Assembly: GCA_001817055.1 (NCBI GenBank) | Contig: MHHP01000038.1 | Location: forward strand, 19,687-31,052 | Direction: 5' to 3' | From: Candidatus Andersenbacteria bacterium RIFCSPHIGHO2_02_FULL_45_11 | Lineage (GTDB): Bacteria; Patescibacteriota; Andersenbacteria; UBA10190 | Length of the DNA: 11,366 nucleotides | Part shown: positions 5,718 through 11,366 of the stretch, piece after piece | Layout of the letters: each line of letters opens with the position of its first letter | Numbering within the stretch: the stretch's first letter is position 1 | The notes under the pieces: generated by a model | Databases searched by the model: none | What the model saw: only the letters and a program-made list of their open reading frames with translations | What the model was told of the DNA's origin: nothing | Position numbers and translations under genes: made by a program

Positions 5718-7213
5718 GAAGATATCAAGGCTGCCAACGTCCAGAATATCGCATTCGTTGGGAATACATCCCAAATATCTACAAACAGGGCTTGGATCAT
5801 AAACGAAACTAAAAACCCGATTCCTAGAATTCGAAGTGCCGGCGAGGCTTCTCTCGCAGCTAAGAAAAATCTCCAAAATAGCCAGAATGTAAACACAATT
5901 CCCACTACACCCATCTCCATAAACGTCTTCAAGTATTGATTATCTACAAGCGTTGAATCTTTTGAAAGCTGTACAGTGCGAGAATCTCCGGATGCAATAT
6001 CCACAGCAGATACATCCCCACCTTTTCTAAGTTCAGTCACCACGTTTCCCAACCCCTTCCCCACTAACACATCAGCATTCGAAGTCTCAGAAACTAATTG
6101 CACTACAAACGCAATTCGATCTGCATTGCTTGCGTAGCTTGGATCAATCGCAGTGCGCAGAAATGTGCCAACGGGAGTGAAGTGAAATATACCAATAGTG
6201 AAAGCGATCAACGGGATAAGTATAATGAATAGCAGTCGCGATTTCTCCCCCTTATATAAGGGGGAGTGAGAGGGGGTGGCAAGTGCCGCAACGACCCCAC
6301 CTCGCCTCCCCTCATATGAGGGGAGGAAATATGCGACCCCTACCGCAACAACTCCGCCTGCAAATCCAATCCAAGCAGCCCTGGTATACGTAAAATATAT
6401 AAGAATAATTGATGCACATAATAAAACGCCCAGTGAAATCTTACGACGTGGATTCCGGGTCAAGCCCGGAATGACACGGTCTGATAGTAATAGCCCTGCT
6501 ATCAACATTGCCCCGGTAATAAGATATTCAGCAAATACTGTAGGGTGCCCAAAGGTGCTTGCCATACGAGGAATCCAGATTTGTCGTACCGGGTCAAACC
6601 GAAGCACCGTGCTATCTGGCGCGAAATAAAACTGGAATATTCCAAGTAGCATGACAATTCCGAGAGTGATCAAAAAAACTATTGTTCGAGTACGCATAAT
6701 CTGCTTCGTATGAGGAAGATACAGAACGCCGAAATACAACAGAATGTACAACACTATTTCTCGTAAGCGTAGAATTGCAAGCGTGCTTCCGCCCTGGATG
6801 ACTTCAAACAACGACCAACCCACAAGCGCAACAATAGGAGCGAATAACAGGTTTTTACGATACGGCAGCCGTTGTTCTAATAAGGGTGCTAAAAATGTCT
6901 TCAAAAACAGCATTATGATAATCACGTCCTTTATAAGCGTGGTATTCCCAAGAGTTTGTGTTGCTTTGAGAAGCGGTAACAATGGCGCAAGAATAATAAG
7001 AATTAAGAAGCTCTCTTCCGGAGATTCCCATACCCACCACGCAGCAATTGCAAACCCTAGTGCATACAGTCCAATTTCAACGCTAAAGAAAAGCGCGAGA
7101 AATAGCGCAATAAGTGTCGCGATTATCCCCCATGCAAGTTCCGGTGCAACGCTCCCCTCGCCCCGGATGGGGAGAGGGTTAGGGTGAGGGGTAGGTTTGA
7201 AATGTATCTTCAC
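5669..7213 (-). CDS. O-antigen ligase / polymerase (Wzy/WaaL-like) membrane protein
   Basis: 514 residues with about ten or more membrane helices and one large hydrophilic loop near 345-425, the Wzy_C (O-antigen ligase) layout. Family hallmarks: STFGHPTVFAEYL (219-231), YFTYTRAAWIGF (273-284) and the DNQYLKTFMEMGVVGIV segment (424-440) after the periplasmic loop. Such proteins join or polymerise undecaprenyl-linked glycans on the outer face of the inner membrane. The start at 7213 overlaps the GT2 stop as ATGA, so the two are coupled. Four segments are repeat-derived: residues about 7-20 (7152-7192), 246-258 (6449-6476), 297-325 (6245-6326) and 499-514 (5667-5717). The middle two lie in loops between helices; the core looks whole. 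Ligase versus polymerase cannot be decided from sequence. Confidence 0.88.
   Translation of the reverse strand: MKIHFKPTPHPNPLPIRGEGSVAPELAWGIIATLIALFLALFFSVEIGLYALGFAIAAWWVWESPEESFLILIILAPLLPLLKATQTLGNTTLIKDVIIIMLFLKTFLAPLLEQRLPYRKNLLFAPIVALVGWSLFEVIQGGSTLAILRLREIVLYILLYFGVLYLPHTKQIMRTRTIVFLITLGIVMLLGIFQFYFAPDSTVLRFDPVRQIWIPRMASTFGHPTVFAEYLITGAMLIAGLLLSDRVIPGLTRNPRRKISLGVLLCASIILIYFTYTRAAWIGFAGGVVAVGVAYFLPSYEGRRGGVVAALATPSHSPLYKGEKSRLLFIILIPLIAFTIGIFHFTPVGTFLRTAIDPSYASNADRIAFVVQLVSETSNADVLVGKGLGNVVTELRKGGDVSAVDIASGDSRTVQLSKDSTLVDNQYLKTFMEMGVVGIVFTFWLFWRFFLAAREASPALRILGIGFLVSFMIQALFVDIWDVFPTNAIFWTLAALISSGSPGQACLPVRQARG
6245..6326. repeat. Hairpin doublet, class A, copy 2 (inside wzy-like gene)
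   Basis: Hairpins CTCCCCCTTA/TAAGGGGGAG (6245-6266) and CCTCCCCTCA/TGAGGGGAGG (6305-6326) enclose 38 bases. The ends of that spacer (TGAGAGGGGGTG and CCCCACCTCG) match copy 3, while the central 16 bases differ. Total 82 bp. It reads LPSYEGRRGGV...TPSHSPLYKGEK in the wzy-like protein. Confidence 0.9.
6449..6476. repeat. Class C single unit (inside wzy-like gene)
   Basis: Bounded by TGGATTCC and GGAATGACA with arms ATTCCGGG (6452-6459) and CCCGGAAT (6465-6472) and loop TCAAG. It encodes VIPGLTRNPR in an inter-helix loop. It is one half of the doublet seen at 3330-3394. Confidence 0.88.
7152..7192. repeat. GC-rich interspersed repeat, class G (wzy-like N-terminus)
   Basis: CTCCCCTCGCCCCGG (7152-7166), then ATGGGGAGAGGG (7168-7179) and TTAGGGTGAGGGG (7179-7191), a self-complementary stretch of a type seen in many bacterial genomes. 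It encodes TPHPNPLPIRGEGS directly after the first six residues of the wzy-like protein. Confidence 0.75.
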
Positions 7214-8115
7214 AGTTTCTTGCTATTTTGTTCTCTTTGCCTTGCGTGGTCAAACGATGCAAGCAGCGCAATGAGTAGGGCTAAGGGATACAATACACAA
7301 AGAACAATATACGTCCTTACTCCCAAATGCTTTTTTGCGTATCGCAGAGAACTATCTAGTAGCGGCTTTGTTTTCTTCAAACCTACTAGTTGATTAAAGC
7401 TGGTGCCCTTATGATGTGTTACTGTTGCACTCGGCGTATATAGTATTTCAAATCCGGCATCCTTTGCGCGCTTGCAATAGTCCACCTCTTCAAACCAGAT
7501 CCAAAATCCTTCATCCAAAGGGCCAATTGCTTGCATAGCTGTATTGCGGATTAAGAATGCAGCGCCCATAACTTGGTCTACGGATTGCTGAGTTGTATGA
7601 TCAAAATCTGCCAGTATATATTTCTGCCAAGTTGCTGTATTTGAAAATATTCGATGCAATTTTAGAAACAATAACATAAAGACAGGAAGAGTAGGGAATG
7701 ATCGCACAGAAGGCTGCACAGCGCCGGTTGCTTCCAGCAGCTTTGGGCCAACAATTCCAATAGTATCTTTGGATACCAGTACAGAAATCATGTGTTCAAT
7801 TGCATGAGGATGAACAACCGTATCAGGATTCAACAGGAGAATGTGATCGTCCGCTCCCCCATGTTCCTGAACATAAGCTATGCCGATATTATTTGCTTTT
7901 GCGAATCCCAGGTTTTCAGTTTGGAGAAGAATAGTAAACCCTGCGCGATCCGCGGTTTCTTGTGCTTGCGATACAGACGAATCAGTAGATGAATTATCAA
8001 CAATGACGACAAGGCGAATCAGTGAGCGTTCGGGTAGTTTGTCTAACGACTCAAGACACTCTTGCAAGAGCTTTCCTGTATTCCAGTTGACGATAATTAC
8101 GGATACTGACTCCAT
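7210..8115 (-). CDS. Family 2 glycosyltransferase (rhamnosyltransferase-like)
   Basis: 301 residues. GT-A motifs in order: VSVIIVNWNTG (4-14), VVIVDNSSTD (36-45) for the nucleotide, ENLGFAKANNIGI (67-79), LLLNPDT (93-99) for the metal, and WIWFEEVDYCKRA (205-217) with the acidic catalytic region. A hydrophobic segment at about 269-287 near the C-terminus is a likely membrane anchor. This matches WbbL-like rhamnosyltransferases that extend lipid-linked O-antigen or cell-wall linkers; the sugar is not proven. The ATG at 8115 is used because strand one starts there; an upstream in-frame ATG at 8157 would overlap the NIF3-like gene. First gene of a two-gene unit with the wzy-like gene (ATGA overlap at 7210-7213). 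Unlike its neighbours it shows no repeat insertions. Confidence 0.92.
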   Translation of the reverse strand: MESVSVIIVNWNTGKLLQECLESLDKLPERSLIRLVVIVDNSSTDSSVSQAQETADRAGFTILLQTENLGFAKANNIGIAYVQEHGGADDHILLLNPDTVVHPHAIEHMISVLVSKDTIGIVGPKLLEATGAVQPSVRSFPTLPVFMLLFLKLHRIFSNTATWQKYILADFDHTTQQSVDQVMGAAFLIRNTAMQAIGPLDEGFWIWFEEVDYCKRAKDAGFEILYTPSATVTHHKGTSFNQLVGLKKTKPLLDSSLRYAKKHLGVRTYIVLCVLYPLALLIALLASFDHARQREQNSKKL

Positions 8116-8122
8116 ATCATTA

Positions 8123-8131
8123 TGGTATACT
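8123..8131. promoter_or_regulatory. Overlapping divergent promoter between GT2 and the NIF3-like gene
   Basis: On plus, TGGTATACT is an extended -10 whose end is 7 bases from the ATG at 8139. On minus, TATACC (8129-8124), sharing the palindrome GTATAC, ends 8 bases from the ATG at 8115. Only 23 bases separate the two start codons and neither has a Shine-Dalgarno sequence, so both messages should be leaderless. Confidence 0.5.
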
Positions 8132-8138
8132 ATGTGCC

Positions 8139-8897
8139 ATGGCACAGCGAGATGCAATTACAATGTATTTAGATGAGATATTACCAGTTACGGATATTGA
8201 TGACCCTAGTTTTAACGGATTACAAGTAGAAGGAAAAGAAACGGTGAATACGATAGTGACCGGCGTAACTGCCGGAAAAGAACTATTTATACGCGCTGCG
8301 GAGTTGGAAGCGCAATATATTATTGTTCATCATGGACACTATTGGCGGTACGGCACTCCTGCTATTGCAGGGTGGGAAAAAAGGCGTATAGACGTATTAC
8401 TCCAAAATAACATATCGCTGTATGCTTCTCACTTACCTCTCGATAAGCATCCGCAAATCGGTAATAACATACAACTTCTCAATCTTCTGAACGCTGAGAT
8501 TTCGGGTGATTTTTCAAAACACGGCGAAGGATCCAGCAGCTATACGGGCATGATTATGCGAGGCAAGCACATGGAAGAAATTGTTTCTATACTAAATGAG
8601 GGATTGCAAACCAAATGTATATCGCTTCCCTTCGGTCCTGCAATTATTCGTACTGTGGCAGTATGTTCGGGTGGGGGCGGCTATAAAGCATTCGCAGAGG
8701 CGCTTGATGCAAAAGTTGATTTGTTTATTACAGGAGATACGGCAGAAATATATAACGATGCAAAAGATTCCGGCACCAATGTTATTTTTGCCGGCCATCA
8801 TGCAACGGAACGATTGGGAGTAAAAGCACTCGGTGAATTATTGCAAAAGACTTTCGAAGTACGAGTTGAATTCGTCGACGTGCCAACTGGACTTTGA
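8139..8897 (+). CDS. NIF3-like dinuclear metal-centre protein (YbgI/YqfO family)
   Basis: 252 residues, the size of the short form (E. coli YbgI). Motifs in order: FNGLQVEG (25-32), IIVHHGHYW (61-69) with His64/His65 as metal ligands, SHLPLD (97-102) with the ligand Asp102, the AVCSGGGGY stretch (174-182), DLFITGD (194-200) and FAGHHATE (217-224) giving the last His/Glu ligands. Known members form toroidal hexamers with two metal ions per subunit; GTP cyclohydrolase type 1 family 2 naming in databases is weakly supported. The start follows an extended -10 by 7 bases. It has its own promoter and a terminator downstream, so it is monocistronic and probably housekeeping rather than part of the glycan set. 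Confidence 0.93.
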   Translation: MAQRDAITMYLDEILPVTDIDDPSFNGLQVEGKETVNTIVTGVTAGKELFIRAAELEAQYIIVHHGHYWRYGTPAIAGWEKRRIDVLLQNNISLYASHLPLDKHPQIGNNIQLLNLLNAEISGDFSKHGEGSSSYTGMIMRGKHMEEIVSILNEGLQTKCISLPFGPAIIRTVAVCSGGGGYKAFAEALDAKVDLFITGDTAEIYNDAKDSGTNVIFAGHHATERLGVKALGELLQKTFEVRVEFVDVPTGL

Positions 8898-8922
8898 TGA
8901 GCTTATAGCTTTCACCTGCCTG

Positions 8923-8955
8923 CCTGCCTGCCGGACAGGCAGGCCCGGAATGACA
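8923..8955. repeat. Class B 21-mer joined to a class C remnant
   Basis: The 21-mer (8923-8943) has perfect 8-bp arms CCTGCCTG and CAGGCAGG around CCGGA; it is the exact reverse complement of the copies at 10758 and 10814. It is followed at once by CCCGGAATGACA (8944-8955), the right half of a class C unit, with the left half missing. Extra CTGCCTG copies on the left (8916-8922) look like slippage. Confidence 0.85.
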
Positions 8956-8961
8956 AACAAG

Positions 8962-8995
8962 AAAACACCTACAGCGTTTTCACGATGTAGGTTTT
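8962..8995. terminator. Probable bidirectional terminator
   Basis: ACCTACA (8967-8973) pairs with TGTAGGT (8986-8992), with GCG/CGA next to it and a TTTTCA loop. TTTT follows on plus (8992-8995) and AAAA precedes (8962-8965), giving short T-runs on both strands. It lies between the convergent NIF3-like gene and the 59-residue gene and could serve both. Confidence 0.6.
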
Positions 8996-9016
8996 GAGGA
9001 GTTACCGCGAGTACAG

Positions 9017-9196
9017 TCAATACCTTTTGGGTTTGTTAAGATTGATTTCAATGGGCATTTGACGTGGTCGCTTGAAGAGTAGAGGGATGCCAACGAAAGC
9101 AAATCCGAAAAAGAATGTTCCTGCCATGGCGCTGCCAAACCAGAACGCCAATGACGACAACGCTAGAAACGCAATCATAAAACAGACTCGACTCAT
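9017..9196 (-). CDS. Small membrane protein, 59 residues
   Basis: Not recognised. It starts MSRVCFMIAFLALSSLAFWF, and residues about 5-41 are almost entirely hydrophobic with a Gly/Ser break near 21-26, suggesting two short membrane helices in a hairpin. A basic tail follows (KRPRQ at 42-46, ending NKPKRY). A clean AAGGAG (9204-9209 on minus) sits 7 bases before the ATG, which is the best ribosome binding site in the window and the main reason to call this short gene real. It lies 42 bases downstream of the 161-residue membrane gene on the same strand and is probably cotranscribed, then ended by the hairpin at 8962-8995. Function unknown; it could be a small partner of that protein. Confidence 0.8.
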   Translation of the reverse strand: MSRVCFMIAFLALSSLAFWFGSAMAGTFFFGFAFVGIPLLFKRPRQMPIEINLNKPKRY

Positions 9197-9238
9197 GGTT
9201 ACTCTCCTTCAATAGTTTCGAGGGGTTTGGGTTGGTTA

Positions 9239-9724
9239 CTAGCGGCCACTATGTACGAACTCTGTGTAGGTGGCGAATTGTTTGCTCATCTTATCAAACA
9301 CGATCAGCAGAAGTTCTTGCATTTCAACTAATTCCATTCCGAGTTCATGCGCCATTGTGTAAACCTTAACAGTGTCGCCGTTGTATTTACCGTAGAACGC
9401 TAGCATTACTTCGCGTTCTTGATATAATAGATCGTCTGTTACAATTCCGAAAAGTTTCTCACAATTTTCGTATGACAATGTTTTCTCGGCTTCTTGTATC
9501 CCAATTCCGGTTAGAACTTTGCGTATGAAGGCGTCTCGAAGTTTACGGTTCTCGACACCAATTTTATGCAATGAATCAGCCAGCATGAAGATGCACAAGA
9601 GCATGAAAAGCCAGTTTAGTAGCTGAAACAGTAGCCACCAACCTCCAGTTGGCTTTGTCCCCATGAGATACACACAAGCTCCAAAAAAAGCGATCCACAT
9701 CAGAGGGGGCAGATATCTTCTCAT
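9239..9724 (-). CDS. Membrane protein of unknown function, 161 residues
   Basis: Not recognised. Two membrane segments near residues 7-22 and 29-49 (WWLLFQLLNWLFMLLCIFML) are followed by a soluble, mostly helical domain of about 110 residues, rich in Glu, Lys and Leu, with no Cys/His metal pattern or nucleotide-binding motif. The start at 9724 is backed by an AAAGGGA ribosome binding site a few bases upstream and by a TATAAT at 9748-9753. The start MRRYLPPL is positive-inside, so the C-terminal domain is probably cytoplasmic. It is followed after 42 bases by the 59-residue membrane gene on the same strand, and upstream it is separated from the DUF1761/GT4 unit by a strong terminator, so the two genes form their own unit. 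The helical domain could be a protein-protein module, but nothing shows the partner. Confidence 0.82.
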   Translation of the reverse strand: MRRYLPPLMWIAFFGACVYLMGTKPTGGWWLLFQLLNWLFMLLCIFMLADSLHKIGVENRKLRDAFIRKVLTGIGIQEAEKTLSYENCEKLFGIVTDDLLYQEREVMLAFYGKYNGDTVKVYTMAHELGMELVEMQELLLIVFDKMSKQFATYTEFVHSGR

Positions 9725-9747
9725 TATACATCCCTTTCTACTCGAGG

Positions 9748-9778
9748 ATTATAGATTGGAGTGTTCAACCAGATTCAA
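9748..9778 (-). promoter_or_regulatory. Promoter of the two small membrane-protein genes
   Basis: On minus, a perfect TATAAT (9753-9748) follows a TTGAAT (9778-9773) with a 19-base spacer, longer than ideal. The start would be near 9741, giving a leader of about 17 bases that holds the AAAGGGA ribosome binding site. The -10 is convincing, the -35 weak. Confidence 0.55.
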
Positions 9779-9805
9779 GACGATATATAGTAAGCTCCTA
9801 GCACA

Positions 9806-9836
9806 TAAAAAAGTCAAACCCCGCCATACGGCGGGG
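9806..9836 (-). terminator. Intrinsic terminator of the GT4-DUF1761 unit
   Basis: CCCCGCC (9819-9825) pairs with GGCGGGG (9830-9836) around the 4-base loop ATAC. On the minus strand it is followed by TTTGAC and then TTTTTT (9812-9807), a textbook intrinsic terminator 22 bases after the DUF1761 stop. It is directional, with no T-run on plus. Confidence 0.93.
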
Positions 9837-9857
9837 CATCGTCTATAAGCTGGGTAG

Positions 9858-10274
9858 TTACATCCACGCACCAAGAATTGCCCCCATCAAAACCCACGTA
9901 ACAAGCTGATACCCGGCGTTAATCTGGAACATTTTCCAAGACTTTCCTTCCCAGAGTACATTACTAAGGAAAAGAGGTACTCCGAATCCGAGCCATGCCC
10001 AGAATCCGATCATTGCGCCATCCCATGCGCCTACCGTACTTGTACCACTAATAATTTGCCCAAGTACGAATGCACTAACAAGAGAAGCAATAATAGTGAG
10101 GATATATGCCTTGTTCATGTTTTGATTTTTCCCTTTTTTTATTTCCTCTTCCGTCCAGCCCATTTCTTTAATCCAGATTTTTCCGAACAATGGCCCATAC
10201 CACATTGATCCGACAATTACGCTTACGACAGCCGCAGCAATAACAGCTAAAAGATTCAAACTTTCTAACATCAT
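9858..10274 (-). CDS. DUF1761 family membrane protein
   Basis: 138 residues, typical for DUF1761. Four membrane helices at about 7-24, 56-76, 82-102 and 118-137. The family signature SMWYGPLFGKIW (23-34) is followed by MGWTEEEIKK. No biochemical role is established for the family that I know of. Two ATGs (10274 and 10271) are adjacent; the first overlaps the GT4 stop (TGA at 10271-10273) as ATGATG, so translation is coupled to the upstream glycosyltransferase. A GGGGGTGG a few bases upstream could act as a weak ribosome binding site. The coupling suggests, but does not prove, a role with surface glycan assembly. The unit ends at the terminator at 9806-9836. Confidence 0.88.
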   Translation of the reverse strand: MMLESLNLLAVIAAAVVSVIVGSMWYGPLFGKIWIKEMGWTEEEIKKGKNQNMNKAYILTIIASLVSAFVLGQIISGTSTVGAWDGAMIGFWAWLGFGVPLFLSNVLWEGKSWKMFQINAGYQLVTWVLMGAILGAWM

Positions 10275-11366
10275 ATATTTGCCACCCCCTTTCGACCATG
10301 CTCAGGGTAAACCTCCTTCAATACGCGCAGTGTCTTTTGCGCTGTAATATCCCAAGAAAACTTTTGTGCGAGAGTCACGCTCTTTGCAGAATATTCCGAG
10401 CGATGTGTCAGTGCTTCTTGCATGCCTTCCGCAATAGAGTTGATGTTATATGGATCTACAAGAACTCCTACACCGTCTGCAATTTCTTTCATACTTGATC
10501 TGTTGCTTGTAACAAGAGGAACTCCACAAGCTGCAGCTTCTATAAGAGGAATACCGAACCCTTCTTGCAGGCTGGGTAATACAAATACTTCTGCGTTTGC
10601 ATACAGCACTGGCAGTAGTTCATCAGGCACTGCACTCGTAACCACAATATCTTTTCGTGCTGGTGACTGTGCAATTCGTTTATATATCTCCTCGTTATTC
10701 CATCCATGTCCGCCTGCGATTACGAGTTGGTATTTCTCCCCCTTGGATAAGGGGGAGCCTGCCTGTCCGGCAGGCAGGCGAGAGGGGGTGCGTTCGTCGC
10801 CTTCTACCCCACCCCTGCCTGTCCGGCAGGCAGGTCGCCTCCCCTCATATGAGGGGAGGAAATCAGCACTCAATTTCTCAAACGCCTCGACTAATCTCTC
10901 AATATTTTTTCTCGGCTGAATTTGACCTACAAATAAAATATAGGGAGTTTTTATTTGTGGATATTTTTCTTGTAATTTCTGTAGCCCGTCTTGCTTCTCA
11001 GTATCAGAAAAAACTTTAAACCGAGTGTGGTCTATACCGTGATGCACTACATACACATTATGTTCGCGCCCATAGTATTTTTTGATATCGTCTTTTGTGG
11101 CTTGCGATACGGCGATAATAGCATCGGCTTCATTGGCAACCTGCGCGCTGAATGTATGAAGGAGCAGCCAGTCCTTATACCGAAACTGCTGAGGGAATTC
11201 ATGAAATGCTAAATCATGAATAACGGCTACGGTTTTCGTCTTTCGTGGCCGGAATATTGGTAGTTGCTGAATAGGCATAAATAGAACATCCGGCTTGTTT
11301 TTGAATAGTTCGTATGCAAAACGAGTTTGGGTCCAGGCAAACGGAAACGGCGATGCATGCCACGTC
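10271..11366 (-). CDS. Family 4 (GT-B) glycosyltransferase, N-terminus outside the window
   Basis: Partial; the frame is open to base 11366, so the methionine at 11278 is internal and the visible part begins TWHASPFPFAW. GT-B features: VIHDLAFHEFP near the donor/acceptor cleft, YILFVGQIQPRKN starting the C-terminal domain, LVIAGGHGW, VPDELLPVLYANAEVFVLPS, and the EGFGIPLIEAAACG motif with the two glutamates that bind the nucleotide sugar. This matches mannosyl/rhamnosyl-type GT4 enzymes that build lipid-linked or surface glycans in the cytoplasm. A doublet repeat with two nested 21-mers (10736-10859) adds about 41 residues in the loop between helix AFEKL and strand LVIAGG, a place where family members vary. 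The C-terminal VYPEHGRK comes from the repeat at 10291-10313. Coupled to the downstream DUF1761 gene. Confidence 0.9.
   Translation of the reverse strand, partial: TWHASPFPFAWTQTRFAYELFKNKPDVLFMPIQQLPIFRPRKTKTVAVIHDLAFHEFPQQFRYKDWLLLHTFSAQVANEADAIIAVSQATKDDIKKYYGREHNVYVVHHGIDHTRFKVFSDTEKQDGLQKLQEKYPQIKTPYILFVGQIQPRKNIERLVEAFEKLSADFLPSYEGRRPACRTGRGGVEGDERTPSRLPAGQAGSPLSKGEKYQLVIAGGHGWNNEEIYKRIAQSPARKDIVVTSAVPDELLPVLYANAEVFVLPSLQEGFGIPLIEAAACGVPLVTSNRSSMKEIADGVGVLVDPYNINSIAEGMQEALTHRSEYSAKSVTLAQKFSWDITAQKTLRVLKEVYPEHGRKGVANI
10291..10313. repeat. Interspersed repeat, class F, copy 2 (GT4 C-terminus)
   Basis: TTCGACCATGCTCAGGGTAA (to 10310, then ACC) is a near match to 5483-5504, with one extra base. 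On the minus strand it encodes VYPEHGRK, 18 bases or so before the GT4 stop. Confidence 0.75.
10736..10859. repeat. Hairpin doublet, class A, copy 3, with two nested 21-mers (inside GT4)
   Basis: Hairpins CTCCCCCTT/AAGGGGGAG (10736-10757) and CCTCCCCTCA/TGAGGGGAGG (10838-10859), the latter identical to that of copy 2. The interval holds two identical 21-base class B palindromes at 10758-10778 and 10814-10834 (arms CCTGCCTG and CAGGCAGG, core TCCGG). Without them the spacer is 38 bases, the same as in copy 2, with the same end boxes. The 21-mers add PACRTGR and LPAGQAG to the protein without shifting the frame. Confidence 0.93.

Noticed and set aside
712..7213. Possible pseudogenes because several proteins contain odd Pro/Gly/Arg-rich stretches
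   Set aside because: All frames are open, catalytic motifs on both sides of each insert are intact, and the odd stretches match repeats found elsewhere in the window.
8896..8960. Possible CRISPR or tandem array from repeated CCTG units
   Set aside because: There are no regular spacers; it is one 21-bp palindrome next to a slipped CTGCCTG stretch and a class C remnant.
8838..9020. 60-codon open frame on the minus strand after the NIF3-like gene
   Set aside because: Half of it is the class B/C repeat, it overlaps the terminator hairpin and the end of the NIF3-like gene, and it lacks a binding site.
1..11366. Recoded TGA (as in Absconditabacteria/Gracilibacteria)
   Set aside because: TGA ends several genes exactly at overlapping starts (3403-3405, 7210-7212, 10271-10273) and no frame needs TGA to be read through.

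Overview
The window looks like chromosomal DNA from a streamlined bacterium, most likely a member of the Candidate Phyla Radiation (Patescibacteria). This is inference: genes are tightly packed and start-to-stop coupled, many starts look leaderless, the MurF-like ligase carries a membrane domain, and short palindromic repeats lie inside reading frames. TGA is used as a normal stop at several ATGA junctions, which argues against lineages that recode TGA. I see no rRNA, tRNA, CRISPR array, transposase or phage gene.

Layout, left to right. (1) 1-187, minus: N-terminus of a family 2 glycosyltransferase (GT2), cut by the window edge. (2) 299-580, plus: a 93-residue orphan with a strong promoter and a hairpin terminator. 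(3) 712-1806, minus: a GT2 with three repeat-derived segments. (4) 1825-5661, plus: an overlapping three-gene operon encoding a membrane-anchored MurF-like ligase, a DegT-type PLP aminotransferase and a FemAB/FemX-type aminoacyltransferase. (5) 8115-5669, minus: a coupled pair, GT2 then O-antigen ligase/polymerase. (6) 8139-8897, plus: a NIF3-like dinuclear-metal protein. (7) 9724-9017, minus: two small membrane proteins, one only 59 residues. (8) 11366-9858, minus: a GT4 glycosyltransferase (start outside the window) coupled to a DUF1761 membrane protein.

Most genes point to building the cell envelope: glycosyltransferases and a Wzy/WaaL-like enzyme for surface polysaccharide, and MurF-like, FemX-like and sugar-aminotransferase enzymes for peptidoglycan or an amino-sugar/peptide conjugate. 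How these connect is inferred from neighbourhood only.

The most striking signal is a set of short palindromic repeat families placed in frame inside five of these genes, often supplying surface loops or C-termini. One family is a doublet of two hairpins around a short spacer (three copies, each inside a glycan gene). Another is a 21-bp palindrome (exactly 7 codons) that has inserted into the other repeats: the doublet at 10736-10859 is exactly 42 bp longer than the one at 6245-6326 because it carries two 21-bp copies. This resembles REP/REPIN or Rickettsia palindromic element biology, with no mobilising enzyme in the window. A second signal is a set of very compact divergent promoters whose -10 boxes lie 6-8 bases from the start codons, predicting leaderless mRNAs. 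A third is a 7-bp tandem repeat inside the FemX-like gene that could shift its frame.
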